Positions 1 through 8,021 of a DNA stretch of 37,610 bases are shown here, piece by piece; positions within the stretch are counted from its first letter, which is position 1, and each line of letters starts with the position of its first letter. The stretch covers positions 1 through 37,610 of the forward strand of contig JALCZJ010000025.1 in assembly GCA_022690815.1 (NCBI GenBank), in the 5' to 3' direction. This DNA is from Ferrimicrobium sp. (lineage in GTDB: Bacteria > Actinomycetota > Acidimicrobiia > Acidimicrobiales > Acidimicrobiaceae). The notes under the pieces are model-generated. The model was not told where the DNA came from and ran no database searches. It saw nothing but the letters and a program-made list of their open reading frames with translations. The position numbers and the translations under genes are program-made.

Positions 1-761
1 AGGGGGGGTCGGGTGGCGGCGGTGAAGGCGTGTTCAAAGGTGCGAAGGAGCGCTGGTGTAATCCCGAGTTGCTCCAGGTAGGCGTGAACCGATCCAAATG
101 ACGCCTTGAGGTAGTCCAGGGTAGCCCTGGCCGTTTGAGGCGTGGAGCGCAGAACGGCCGCCGGTAACGCGCCCCAGTTGACGGGGTCCACGTCGGGATC
201 ATTCGCTGCCAGCACGCGTTGGAGAGCGAGTTCTGTGAGCGAATAGTCTTTGGCGATCAGATCGTCGGGCACTCCAGCGACCGCGAGTATGAGCATCGCG
301 ACGATGCCGGTTCTGTCCTTGCCAGCCGCACAGTGGAACAGGAGGGGCCAGCGATCTGAGTCGAGGATGGTGGTTACGGCGTTGGCAAGCGATGCCGGTT
401 GACTGTCGAGGATCGCTGCATAGACCTGTAGGAGATAATCCGGGTCGTTGCGGTCCAGTCCAGAGTCGATCGAGACATCGAGCAGCGGGAAATGGAGTAG
501 CTCGACACCACCAACGTTGTCAAGGAATCCTTGGTCGCGTCGCTCTTGATCTGAACGGAGGTCGATGATGGTTGTGAGCTTGAGTTCATCAAAGAGCGCG
601 TGCTGCGCCTCCTCGGTGAGGCGAAAGAAGGCCTCGGATCGAAAGAGGAGGCCATGACGAGTAATACGCATGTTGGTCGTCGGATAACCTCCGAGCTCTC
701 GAAGGTTATAGAGACCCTCATAGTCGATGAACTGATCTGGTTGTGCACGCATGAACTCCAT
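1..761 (-). CDS. Tyrosine phosphatase-like protein, partial (3' end beyond window)
   Basis: Translating the minus strand from an ATG at 761 gives about 253 residues with no stop before the window edge. Near the start is NLRELGGYPT, and around residue 140 is the P-loop HCAAGKDRTG, the CX5R signature of the bacterial tyrosine/dual-specificity phosphatase family (Y_phosphatase3 type). In that family Cys is the nucleophile, Arg binds phosphate, and the segment DLRSDQER carries the conserved Arg/Asp region. It is expected to be a soluble cytoplasmic enzyme acting on phosphotyrosine or phosphoinositide-like substrates; the real substrate cannot be read from sequence. A second ATG at 752 is possible. 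No good ribosome-binding site precedes either start, and a strong hairpin (766-800) sits 5 bases upstream, so the gene may be leaderless. The upstream pilin gene is on the same strand. Confidence 0.88.
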   Translation of the reverse strand, partial: MEFMRAQPDQFIDYEGLYNLRELGGYPTTNMRITRHGLLFRSEAFFRLTEEAQHALFDELKLTTIIDLRSDQERRDQGFLDNVGGVELLHFPLLDVSIDSGLDRNDPDYLLQVYAAILDSQPASLANAVTTILDSDRWPLLFHCAAGKDRTGIVAMLILAVAGVPDDLIAKDYSLTELALQRVLAANDPDVDPVNWGALPAAVLRSTPQTARATLDYLKASFGSVHAYLEQLGITPALLRTFEHAFTAATRPP

Positions 762-765
762 GCTA

Positions 766-800
766 GAGGCCGACCCCCAACAACGTGGGGAGTCGGCCTC
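766..800 (-). terminator. Strong hairpin after the pilin gene, terminator-like without U-tract
   Basis: GAGGCCGAC-CCCC, a short loop, then GGGG-A-GTCGGCCTC forms a 13-bp stem with one bulged base. It lies between the pilin stop (834) and the phosphatase start (761). No T-run follows on either strand, so it is either an imperfect terminator or an mRNA 3' end stabiliser for the pilin transcript. Confidence 0.6.
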
Positions 801-833
801 GTGACGATCATGAGAGTACTGAGGTGTTTCGAC

Positions 834-1337
834 CTACCAGTTGGCGGCAGCTGCCGAGGAGTTGTAACCGGTCATACCACCATTCGTGGTATCGAGCGTG
901 CAACCAGGGGCGCTGGTGCCGCTGTAATAGTAGGTTCCGGCCCCCGTTCCAGTGGCCACATCAGCGATACCAAAGTAGTGACCCGATGCAGACTGCTCTG
1001 ACAAACACACGTATGGTATCGTAGCACTCGATGGGCTCGTTGTCACCGTGATCTTCGGCGTTGTCCCCGTAAGATCATTGGTATAGGCAGGATCAAGGGG
1101 TGCTAAGTTCGCTGCATCGACATACGTCTGATTGTTGGTGTAGGCGACAGACTCTGATGTCAAGAGGTTGCGCAGGTCAGTCTCTGCGGCCTTGTTTTGC
1201 GCGGACGTCCGGGCACCCAGAAACGTTGGGATCGCGATCGCCGCGAGAATGCCCATGATCAAGATCACGACCATTAACTCGATGAGGGTAAACCCGGACT
1301 CATCACTCTTTGTCAACTTACGATAGATCTGAGACAT
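834..1337 (-). CDS. pilA: Type IV major pilin (prepilin)
   Basis: A 167-residue prepilin. The leader ends at Gly15, followed by mature Phe1 and the class III signal G|FTLIELMVVILIMGILAA, with Glu at mature position 5, which is needed for methylation and subunit assembly. The hydrophobic N-terminal helix is the membrane anchor and polymerisation core. The C-terminal half is Ser/Thr/Gly/Ala-rich with two cysteines (PYVCLSEQ and APGCTLD) that could form the usual C-terminal disulfide loop. A good Shine-Dalgarno (AAAGGAG) lies just upstream of the ATG at 1337. It is divergent from the prepilin peptidase gene, which would process it, and close to the pilMN/pilO assembly genes. Name and role are secure at family level; whether the pilus serves adhesion, twitching or DNA uptake is not visible here. 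Confidence 0.95.
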   Translation of the reverse strand: MSQIYRKLTKSDESGFTLIELMVVILIMGILAAIAIPTFLGARTSAQNKAAETDLRNLLTSESVAYTNNQTYVDAANLAPLDPAYTNDLTGTTPKITVTTSPSSATIPYVCLSEQSASGHYFGIADVATGTGAGTYYYSGTSAPGCTLDTTNGGMTGYNSSAAAANW

Positions 1338-1424
1338 CCTTTTCTCCTTTGATGGTTCTTGCGTCTCGGTGCACCGGTGTTCCGGTACTCACACTGCTTC
1401 GGCGTCGTTTGCGCGAAAACTTGA

Positions 1425-2291
1425 GTGAAATTAGCACAAATGGTGAAATTATCGCACTATGCCATTCGATCACCTGGCCCATGCGACATTGACGTGAGGC
1501 TCGGTGACTCAACCCGACTGCTCTTTGATCCGACAACCTGGGCTATGGGCGTCGTGATCGGTATTGTCGTTGGGCTGATTGGCGGATCGGCGATGGCGGC
1601 ATTATCGTTTCGCATCCAACACGACATGCCGTTGGTCTTGGATCGTTCGCGTTGCCCATCGTGTGGGCATCTGATTCGAGCCTATGATAACGTACCGATT
1701 CTCGCCTACCTGTGGCTCCGTGGCCACTGCCGTGACTGTAAGGTGGCGATCCCCATCCGTTATCCACTCATCGAAGTTACCGGTGCGCTCATTGGGGTCG
1801 TCGCTGCTCGTTGCCCAGTCGACGCCATCGAGCAGGTGAGCTGTGGTTTTGCCTTGCTGGTGGGTCTTGGGGCGGCGCTCATCGACTTAGAGACCTACCG
1901 TATTCCCAACCTGTTGACCTATCCGAGCGCGCTGATCCTCGTCGTGCTTGGGCTAGCCAATGGGTTCTCAACTGGTCAATGGCCAGTCGTTGCTACGACG
2001 CTCGGTCTTGCCTTGGCCGTCTTGGTTTTCTTTGTGCTTTTGCGGATCGTCTCGCGAGGAGGCATGGGGCTTGGGGATGCCAAGCTCGGGGTTGTCTTGA
2101 CGCTGGGACTGGCACCGCTTGGTCTGGCGATCGTAGCGGTCGCGGTGCTCGTGAGTTTCTTCATAGGTTCGATCATCGGAGTCGGCCTCATTTTTGCACG
2201 ACGCGCCAGCTTGCGTGCCAAGCTGCCGTTTGGCCCATTTCTGGCGCTAGGCTTCCTAATCACCGCTCTGGGTACTGGTATTTATCACTGA
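1425..2291 (+). CDS. pilD: Prepilin peptidase / N-methyltransferase (type IV leader peptidase)
   Basis: An integral membrane aspartyl protease that cleaves prepilin leaders and methylates the new N-terminus. The N-terminal domain has the two CxxC pairs (RCPSCGH and HCRDCK) that hold zinc in the methyltransferase half. The catalytic aspartates are in ALIDLETYRIPN and GMGLGDAKL (the GxGD motif), separated by hydrophobic helices; about seven to eight membrane segments can be seen. The open frame begins at GTG 1425, but the first membrane helix begins only around residue 41 (ATG 1545), and a GTG at 1494 is also in frame. No clear ribosome-binding site picks one, so the first 40 residues are uncertain. 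Its natural substrate is probably the pilin encoded divergently at 834-1337. Confidence 0.93.
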   Translation: MKLAQMVKLSHYAIRSPGPCDIDVRLGDSTRLLFDPTTWAMGVVIGIVVGLIGGSAMAALSFRIQHDMPLVLDRSRCPSCGHLIRAYDNVPILAYLWLRGHCRDCKVAIPIRYPLIEVTGALIGVVAARCPVDAIEQVSCGFALLVGLGAALIDLETYRIPNLLTYPSALILVVLGLANGFSTGQWPVVATTLGLALAVLVFFVLLRIVSRGGMGLGDAKLGVVLTLGLAPLGLAIVAVAVLVSFFIGSIIGVGLIFARRASLRAKLPFGPFLALGFLITALGTGIYH

Positions 2292-2363
2292 AAGCGCCAG
2301 GAGCTATCAACTTTTAGCTGAACCGCGCCGATAGACATCCAAGAGTTCAGCGAGGATTCAAGG

Positions 2364-4079
2364 ATGGAAAGACTCATACTCGTCGAGATTGGAGCATTCT
2401 CCATCAAGGCCTGCGAGATCGAGGTTGGTCGGCGACCACGCCCACCGCTTTGGCTGGCCCATCGGGTTTTGCCAGATGGAGCCGACGAAAATCCAGATAA
2501 AGTCGTAGAGACGCTCCGCGGGCTGCTCAAAGATGTGGGAACCCGTACCCGCAAGAGCAGGCTTGTCATCACCGATCCGGATCTCGTCGTGCGCAGCCTC
2601 ACGGTACCGAGCTCTGAGAAGCGCGAACTCGAGATGACCTTCGGCTTCGCGATGACCGAGGTATTGCCGCTACCGCTCGACGAGCTGGTGGTTGACTACG
2701 AGACGCGAGGCAAGGGCCGGTCGCCAAACCTTAATGTGGTGATGGCTGGAGCCCCCAGGATGTTGGTCTCACGGGCGATCGAGATCGCTGAGCGCAGTGG
2801 CCTGCGCGTCGATTGGGTCGACGTAGGGCCGTTGGCAGCGGCGCGAGCGGTGAGCGAGCTGCAGGGATTACACGGTGATGGGTACTACCTCGTGGTCGTG
2901 GGGGCGACCACAACCACGATCGAGGTGGTCGTCGATGATCAGCCTCAGCTGGTTCGTTCCATCAACATGGGCGGGGACCTCATAACCCGCGAAATCGCCA
3001 GCCGCTTGGAGGTAACCTACGAGCACGCCGAGGGCCTTAAGCGTGCCAGTGCGAGGACTCAAGGCACACAACGATCCATGAGTCAGGTAGTCCGCCCACC
3101 CGTGGCGGATCTGGCGACTGCGGACGAGATCGTGGCTGATGGCGTGCGATCGATCGTTCGCGAGGTCGCGTCATCGATCGATTACTTCGCCATTCAACGG
3201 GGTTATACCGAGATCGATCGACTCGTGCTTGTTGGTGGATCCTCGGCGGTTGACCTTCTTGGCACCGAACTTGGTGACAAGCTGGGTCTGCGCATCGAGC
3301 GCCCGGGGCCACGCCAGGTGTTGCGACTCATCGAGGCTGACGCCTTCGTGGAGGAGACATCGAGCAACTGGGTGGAGATGACTGGCGCTGCCTTGCGAGC
3401 GGGCGCAAAGAGCAAGGATGTCAAGTACGCGAACCTGTTGCCGGCACGGGTGCGGGTGCGTCGACTACGACGTCAGCAGCTCGCGGTGGCGAGCCTGCTC
3501 GGGGTTGTCGTTGCGGGAGCCGCGGGTCTCGTCACGGTCCAACGGCTCGATCAATTGCATCAGGTTGAGGCCACCCAGACCCAGACGGCCGCACAGCTGC
3601 ATGTGGTGGCCAATGAGATGGCGCGATATGCCAGCTATGGAACGCTCGCCCAGGGGGTCAACTCCGCGCGGGCACCCTTGATGGCGGAGCTCAAGTCTTC
3701 GATCGACTTTCCGCAGTTGCTAACCCAGATTGCCGCAGCGACGCCGTCGGACTCATGGCTTACGACCCTCAGCATCCAGGCGCAAACCACGCAGACGGGT
3801 CTTGGTGTGACGTTTGCGTTGGAGGGATGTTCGCAGTTGGCGCCAGCGCACTGGCTCACGTCGATGGGTCACCTTGGGTTCTTACGCGATCTGTGGGTCT
3901 CCTCGTCCACGTTGGTGCCCCCATCGTCGACGACGGGCTCCTCGTGCGCCGTTGGTGTTTCCAAAGTTGACGGGATCGAAGCAGGTCAAACGACCTATCA
4001 GGGTTCAGCGGTGATCGCTGATGTGTTTGGCCAGTATCGCAGTGCGTCATATCTTCATCAGTTAGAAGTGCAACCGTGA
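2364..4079 (+). CDS. Fused PilM-PilN type IV pilus inner-membrane assembly protein
   Basis: A single 571-codon frame covers two proteins that are normally separate. Residues 1-340 resemble PilM, the cytoplasmic actin-fold ATPase-like protein: phosphate-1-like LVEIGAFSIKACEIE at the start, phosphate-2-like VVVGATTTTIEVV near 180, and adenosine-motif-like RLVLVGGSSAVDLL near 290. At residue 357 the sequence NLLPARVRVRR begins, which matches the start of PilN (the NLLP peptide that docks into a groove of PilM), followed by one membrane helix (about 373-392) and a periplasmic/extracytoplasmic PilN domain to the end. Fusion would fix the PilM-PilN contact in a 1:1 ratio. The start ATG at 2364 follows GAGGATTCAAGG. 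It overlaps pilO by 4 bases (GTGA). No internal stop or frameshift was found. Confidence 0.9.
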   Translation: MERLILVEIGAFSIKACEIEVGRRPRPPLWLAHRVLPDGADENPDKVVETLRGLLKDVGTRTRKSRLVITDPDLVVRSLTVPSSEKRELEMTFGFAMTEVLPLPLDELVVDYETRGKGRSPNLNVVMAGAPRMLVSRAIEIAERSGLRVDWVDVGPLAAARAVSELQGLHGDGYYLVVVGATTTTIEVVVDDQPQLVRSINMGGDLITREIASRLEVTYEHAEGLKRASARTQGTQRSMSQVVRPPVADLATADEIVADGVRSIVREVASSIDYFAIQRGYTEIDRLVLVGGSSAVDLLGTELGDKLGLRIERPGPRQVLRLIEADAFVEETSSNWVEMTGAALRAGAKSKDVKYANLLPARVRVRRLRRQQLAVASLLGVVVAGAAGLVTVQRLDQLHQVEATQTQTAAQLHVVANEMARYASYGTLAQGVNSARAPLMAELKSSIDFPQLLTQIAAATPSDSWLTTLSIQAQTTQTGLGVTFALEGCSQLAPAHWLTSMGHLGFLRDLWVSSSTLVPPSSTTGSSCAVGVSKVDGIEAGQTTYQGSAVIADVFGQYRSASYLHQLEVQP

Positions 4080-4732
4080 GGGGTGCTAGGTCAATGAAGA
4101 GATCTCGGTCATCGACGAGTACATCGGTTGAGGGGTCGTCAGCGAGCGATGTCCGTGCGAGGTCCAAGCGCCCGATCGTAGCGATGGTGATCGTCGGTGT
4201 CGTGGTCGTTTTGGTTGGCACTGGTTGGTATCTTGGCATCTACGCGCCGGTAAGCCAGCACATCGCCACCACACAAAGCCAAGTGAATGTGGAACAAGCT
4301 CAGATGGCTGCTGACCGGGCGCAGCTCGCCCAATTGATCCAGGACAAGCGAGATGCCCCCCATCTTAGGGCCGAACTGAGCGCACTGACCAAAGCGTTAC
4401 CGGTGACGTTCTCGCTTGCGGACTTTATCGACCAGGCAGACGCCGCGGCAGCCCAGGCCGGCGTCCCTCTGCTCCAGATCACGCCCGCCCAGCCGGGAGC
4501 GTTAGCCACTACCACAACGGGTGGTACCGCCACCGTTGCTGGCGTGAGCGCGATCACCTTCTCAGCCGAGGCCAGCGGGACCTTTGTGGCGCTCATGCAC
4601 TTTCTCCACGCACTCGATCACCTGCAGGAATTAGTCAACGTCGGAACGGTTCAGTTATCGGCGCTGGCTGCGGGTGGCACGAACCCCAAGATCAATCTGT
4701 CGTTTACCGGTGCGGTTTACTACCGCAGTTAG
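4076..4732 (+). CDS. pilO: Type IV pilus assembly protein PilO
   Basis: 218 residues starting at GTG 4076, overlapping the upstream stop by 4 bases; ATG 4094 is a possible alternative. A basic cytoplasmic tail is followed by one membrane helix (about residues 33-55), then a coiled-coil-like stretch rich in Gln/Ala (SQVNVEQAQMAADRAQLAQL) and a globular domain with the PilO-type pattern ALPVTFSLADFIDQADAAA...GVPLLQITP. PilO pairs with PilN in the inner-membrane alignment complex. Its position directly after the PilM-PilN fusion supports the call; sequence conservation of PilO is low, so the assignment rests on order, topology and the domain pattern together. Confidence 0.88.
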   Translation: MRGARSMKRSRSSTSTSVEGSSASDVRARSKRPIVAMVIVGVVVVLVGTGWYLGIYAPVSQHIATTQSQVNVEQAQMAADRAQLAQLIQDKRDAPHLRAELSALTKALPVTFSLADFIDQADAAAAQAGVPLLQITPAQPGALATTTTGGTATVAGVSAITFSAEASGTFVALMHFLHALDHLQELVNVGTVQLSALAAGGTNPKINLSFTGAVYYRS

Positions 4733-4742
4733 AGGAGCAACG

Positions 4743-5144
4743 ATGACCAGTTTAGAGATTGCAGCACTTGTCGAGGAGTCCGAACAGAATCGGGCGGCTG
4801 AGGCCGACCCAGAACCCGAGCATGGCGCTCGCCGACTCACTGCCAAGACGTTGGTGCTGATTGCACTTAGCGTTTTGGTGCTCGCCGCTGGTGGCTACTA
4901 TCTGTCTGCTCGGGGAGCGCCTCAGGCGACGCAGTCGCCAACGCCTGTGGTGCCGGCCGAAGCCTCGCGATCATCTCATGCAGCAACGCCGGGATCGACG
5001 GCTGGTTCGAGCGTGGATGCGGGCCAGGCCCGTCAGGCGGCGAGCCCGGTCCCTGTCTCAGAGTACTTCTCGGTTAAGAATCCGTTTGCACCAAAGATCA
5101 CATCCCAAGCCAACGCAGCGTTGACGCCAAGTGGTGTTGGCTAG
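4743..5144 (+). CDS. Single-pass membrane protein in the PilP position of the pilus operon
   Basis: 133 residues from ATG 4743, chosen because GAGGAG lies 5 bases upstream. An acidic cytoplasmic segment (residues 1-32) is followed by one membrane helix (about 33-54), then a low-complexity Ala/Ser/Pro/Thr region and a short C-terminal motif EYFSVKNPFAPKI. The NPFxP element resembles the R/N-D-PF-xP motif near the start of mature PilP/GspC-type proteins, but the folded PilP domain and lipobox are absent. In an organism without a classical outer membrane a secretin partner is not expected. It is the last gene of the pilus group, 10 bases after pilO. I would call it a pilus-associated unknown. 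Confidence 0.75.
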   Translation: MTSLEIAALVEESEQNRAAEADPEPEHGARRLTAKTLVLIALSVLVLAAGGYYLSARGAPQATQSPTPVVPAEASRSSHAATPGSTAGSSVDAGQARQAASPVPVSEYFSVKNPFAPKITSQANAALTPSGVG

Positions 5145-5181
5145 GACTGAGGGGTTAGGGCTGAGTGCAGTGGCCATCGGC

Positions 5182-5187
5182 TAATCT
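5182..5187 (+). promoter_or_regulatory. Possible -10 element for leaderless aroC
   Basis: TAATCT lies exactly 6 bases before the aroC ATG (5194), and no Shine-Dalgarno is present. This spacing would place transcription start at or next to the ATG. The same geometry occurs before mihF (27507-27512). No convincing -35 is seen. Confidence 0.4.
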
Positions 5188-5193
5188 CTAGCC

Positions 5194-6429
5194 ATGCTTA
5201 GGTATCTCACCGCCGGTGAATCTCATGGCCGCTCGTTGGTTGTCATCGTTGAAGGCCTACCAGCTGGGCTGGCGGTAACCTCCGATCAACTCGGAATGGA
5301 GCTGGCCCGACGCCGACTGGGGTACGGGCGTGGACCTCGTATGCGTTTTGAAGCCGACGAGCTGGTGCTCACCGCCGGGATCCGACACGGCCGAACGCTT
5401 GGATCTCCGGTGGCCATCGAGATCAAGAACTCCGAGTGGGAGCGCAAATGGACTGAGGAGATGTCTCCGAACCCCGGATATCCCTCGAAGAAGTTGACCA
5501 AACCGCGTCCAGGGCATGCGGACCTCGCCGGCATGCTCAAGTACGGCTTCGACGATGCCCGTGACGTGCTTGAGCGGGCCTCGGCGCGAGAGACCGCCGC
5601 AAGAGTGGTTGCCGGTGCGCTCGCAAAGCTGCTGCTCGCGCGTCTTGAGATCGCCGTCGTCTCCCACGTGGTCCAGATCGGCGATGTGAAGACCGCTCGG
5701 ACGACGATCCCTTTCCCTGAAGATCTGCCCCGCATCGACGCCTCCGAGGTGCGTTGTCTCGACTCGGAAGTCGAAGCTCTCATGATCGCTGAGATCAAGG
5801 CCGCCGCGAAGGTTGGGGATTCTCTGGGTGGTTCGGTCGAGGTGGTGGCCCATGGCGTGCCAGTGGGGCTTGGGAGCCATGTCCATTGGGATCGCAAGCT
5901 CGATAGCCAACTCGCCGGCGCGTTGATGTCGATCCAAGCGGTGAAGGCGGTGAGTATCGGAGCTGGGATTGAGGTGGCCAGGCGTCATGGTTCGACTGCT
6001 CATGACGCGATTCAATTCGACCCCACAACGGGTCAATACCGGCGGCCCACGTGGCTTTCAGGAGGTATCGAGGGAGGGATCTCCAATGGAGCTCCAGTCG
6101 TTGCCGAGGTCTGGATGAAGCCGCTAGCGACCTTGAACCGTCCGGTGCTTGAGACGGTAGACATGGCGACCAAGGAGTCAGCTCTCTCGTTCAAGGAGCG
6201 TACCGATGTCGTGGCGGTCCCGGCGATGGGGGTGGTCGCCGAGGCGATGACGGCGCTTGTCATCGCCAACGAGGCCACCAGGAAATTTGGCGGCGACTCG
6301 GTGGCGGAGTTCACCCGCAACTGGCGGGCGTACCGAGATAACCTCTCGGCGACCCCGTCGGCGGTTATGGATGATCGGCCGTTGTCCGAAGGTGAGCCGG
6401 TTCGGGTGAACGACACGAGCCGTGACTGA
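5194..6429 (+). CDS. aroC: Chorismate synthase
   Basis: 411 residues. It catalyses the last shikimate-pathway step, anti-elimination of phosphate from 5-enolpyruvylshikimate 3-phosphate to chorismate, using reduced FMN. The N-terminal signature LTAGESHGRSL, the flavin-site segment KPRPGHADLAGMLKYG, and the signature DDARDVLERASARETAARV are all present, and the C-terminal NEATRKFGGDSVAEF matches the family. Length is normal for actinobacterial AroC. It overlaps aroB by 8 bases, so the two are translationally coupled. There is no ribosome-binding site; a -10-like hexamer suggests a leaderless mRNA. Confidence 0.98.
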   Translation: MLRYLTAGESHGRSLVVIVEGLPAGLAVTSDQLGMELARRRLGYGRGPRMRFEADELVLTAGIRHGRTLGSPVAIEIKNSEWERKWTEEMSPNPGYPSKKLTKPRPGHADLAGMLKYGFDDARDVLERASARETAARVVAGALAKLLLARLEIAVVSHVVQIGDVKTARTTIPFPEDLPRIDASEVRCLDSEVEALMIAEIKAAAKVGDSLGGSVEVVAHGVPVGLGSHVHWDRKLDSQLAGALMSIQAVKAVSIGAGIEVARRHGSTAHDAIQFDPTTGQYRRPTWLSGGIEGGISNGAPVVAEVWMKPLATLNRPVLETVDMATKESALSFKERTDVVAVPAMGVVAEAMTALVIANEATRKFGGDSVAEFTRNWRAYRDNLSATPSAVMDDRPLSEGEPVRVNDTSRD

Positions 6430-7531
6430 AGCATCGGTGCTTGCGCAGCTGATCGATGCGGCCAGGAGCGGTGGGGAGCAAGCACCTGTGGTGCGCTACG
6501 AGTTGTCAATCGATGGATTTGCGATCCCTACGATTGTTGGCATCAATGCCTGGAGCGAGCTTGGAGCGCTCATCCCCGCGCATTGGTCTCGTGTGGTGCT
6601 CGTCACCCAAAGTGCCATACCTGGGCGTTTTACAGCGCCCCCTGGCGCCCCCTGGGTGGTCATCCCCGCAGGGGAGGCTGCAAAACGCGCATCGGTGGCT
6701 GAACGTCTTGCCGAACGCTTGGTCGATCTCGGCCTTGGACGCAGCGGTGGATTGATCGCCGTCGGTGGTGGTGTCGTCACCGACCTCGTTGGCTATGTGG
6801 CGTCGACGTTTATGCGAGGTATTGAGTACCTCAACGTGCCAACGACGTTGTTAGGGATGGTCGACGCCGCCATTGGTGGTAAGACTGGGGTCAATCTGAC
6901 AAGGGGCAAGAACCTTGTCGGCTCCTTTTTGCAGCCGACCGGCCTTCTTTGTGATCTTGGCTACCTGGCGACGCTTTCGCGTCGCGAGTGGTTGAGTGGA
7001 GCAGGGGAGCTGGCCAAGTACAGCTTCTTTGCCGATGGGGCTCTCGCCGGCCGCCCCTTGGCCGATCAAATAATCGCCGCTCAACAGCTCAAAGAGGCCT
7101 ATGTCGCTAGCGATACCCGGGAATCGGGTCGACGGAGTCTGCTCAACTACGGACATACACTTGGCCATGCGATCGAGGGTGTCTTCCTCGGCCAGGGCGA
7201 CGATGGAGCGATCTCACATGGTGAGGCGGTCGCCGTCGGGCTGATGTTTGCGGCATTGCTCGCCGAGCATATGGGCCGCATCGATCATGCGCGTGTTCAG
7301 TATCATCGTGATGTTCTTTCCGCCTACGAGCTCGACTGGAGACTCCCCTATGGATTGGGAGTGGATGCTTTGGTTCACTACATGAGAGCTGATAAGAAGA
7401 ACCAAGGTGATCTGAGTTTTGTCCTTGATGGGGTGAACGGACTTGAGCTGGTGCATGGCGTGGATGCGGTACTCGTTCGGCGCCTGCTCAAGGATTATCC
7501 GCGAAGGGAGTATGTCGTTGAGCGAACCTGA
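6422..7531 (+). CDS. aroB: 3-dehydroquinate synthase
   Basis: 369 residues starting at GTG 6422 inside the end of aroC. It converts DAHP to 3-dehydroquinate using NAD+ and a divalent metal. The NAD-binding glycine-rich region GGLIAVGGGVVTDLVGYVAS, the substrate loop NVPTTLLGMVDAAIGGKTGVN, and the metal ligands in GAGELAKYS (Glu), NYGHTLGHAIE (His) and ISHGEAVAVG (His) are all intact. In many actinobacteria aroK lies between aroC and aroB, but here they abut directly and no kinase-like P-loop is present in either protein. Confidence 0.98.
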   Translation: MTEASVLAQLIDAARSGGEQAPVVRYELSIDGFAIPTIVGINAWSELGALIPAHWSRVVLVTQSAIPGRFTAPPGAPWVVIPAGEAAKRASVAERLAERLVDLGLGRSGGLIAVGGGVVTDLVGYVASTFMRGIEYLNVPTTLLGMVDAAIGGKTGVNLTRGKNLVGSFLQPTGLLCDLGYLATLSRREWLSGAGELAKYSFFADGALAGRPLADQIIAAQQLKEAYVASDTRESGRRSLLNYGHTLGHAIEGVFLGQGDDGAISHGEAVAVGLMFAALLAEHMGRIDHARVQYHRDVLSAYELDWRLPYGLGVDALVHYMRADKKNQGDLSFVLDGVNGLELVHGVDAVLVRRLLKDYPRREYVVERT

Positions 7532-8021
7532 TGGATCGTTGCCTCTAGGTGAACCACAAGCGCGGAGTCGCTCCATCGTTGTAGCGCATGGGCCTAATCT
7601 GAACCTGCTGGGCAAGCGTCAACCCGCGATCTACGGCCATGCGACGCTCGATGATCTCGTCACGCTGGCACGAGCCAGGGCCGAGGGATATGGTTATGAG
7701 CTCACGAGTTATCAGAGCAACAGTGAAGCCGATCTTGTTGGGTTGATTCACGGCCTCGGGCCCGCTTGTCGCGTTCTTATTCTCAATGCCGGGGCCCTGA
7801 CACATTACTCTTGGGCAATCGCTGATGCGATTGCGTCAAAGAACATTCCAACCATTGAGCTTCACATTACCAATCCAGCGGCGCGGGAGAGCTTTCGCAC
7901 GATATCGGTGCTGGCCCAGGTTACGAGTGGCTCGATAGCAGGGTTTGGCTCCATCGGCTACGCGCTGGCCGTTGATGCGGCCGTACTGCTCGATGCCAAA
8001 GCGGATGCGAGCCACGGCTGA
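7512..8021 (+). CDS. aroQ: 3-dehydroquinate dehydratase, type II
   Basis: 169 residues from ATG 7512, overlapping aroB by 20 bases. This small dodecameric type II enzyme dehydrates 3-dehydroquinate to 3-dehydroshikimate. Motifs: GPNLNLLGKRQPAIYG (with the catalytic Tyr), YQSNSEADLVGLIHG, LILNAGALTHYSWAIADAI, and the His-containing ELHITNPAARESFR, then GFGSIGYALA. The family usually starts only a few residues before GPNLNLLG, so the first 20 or so residues here are an extension or the start is slightly downstream; AAGGGAG sits unusually close to ATG 7512. Last gene of the aro block. Confidence 0.96.
   Translation: MSLSEPDGSLPLGEPQARSRSIVVAHGPNLNLLGKRQPAIYGHATLDDLVTLARARAEGYGYELTSYQSNSEADLVGLIHGLGPACRVLILNAGALTHYSWAIADAIASKNIPTIELHITNPAARESFRTISVLAQVTSGSIAGFGSIGYALAVDAAVLLDAKADASHG

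Noticed and set aside
5257-6036. 259-codon open frame on the minus strand opposite aroC
   Set aside because: It is fully inside aroC, whose family motifs are complete; the antisense product is His/Arg-rich and resembles nothing. Shadow of GC-rich coding.
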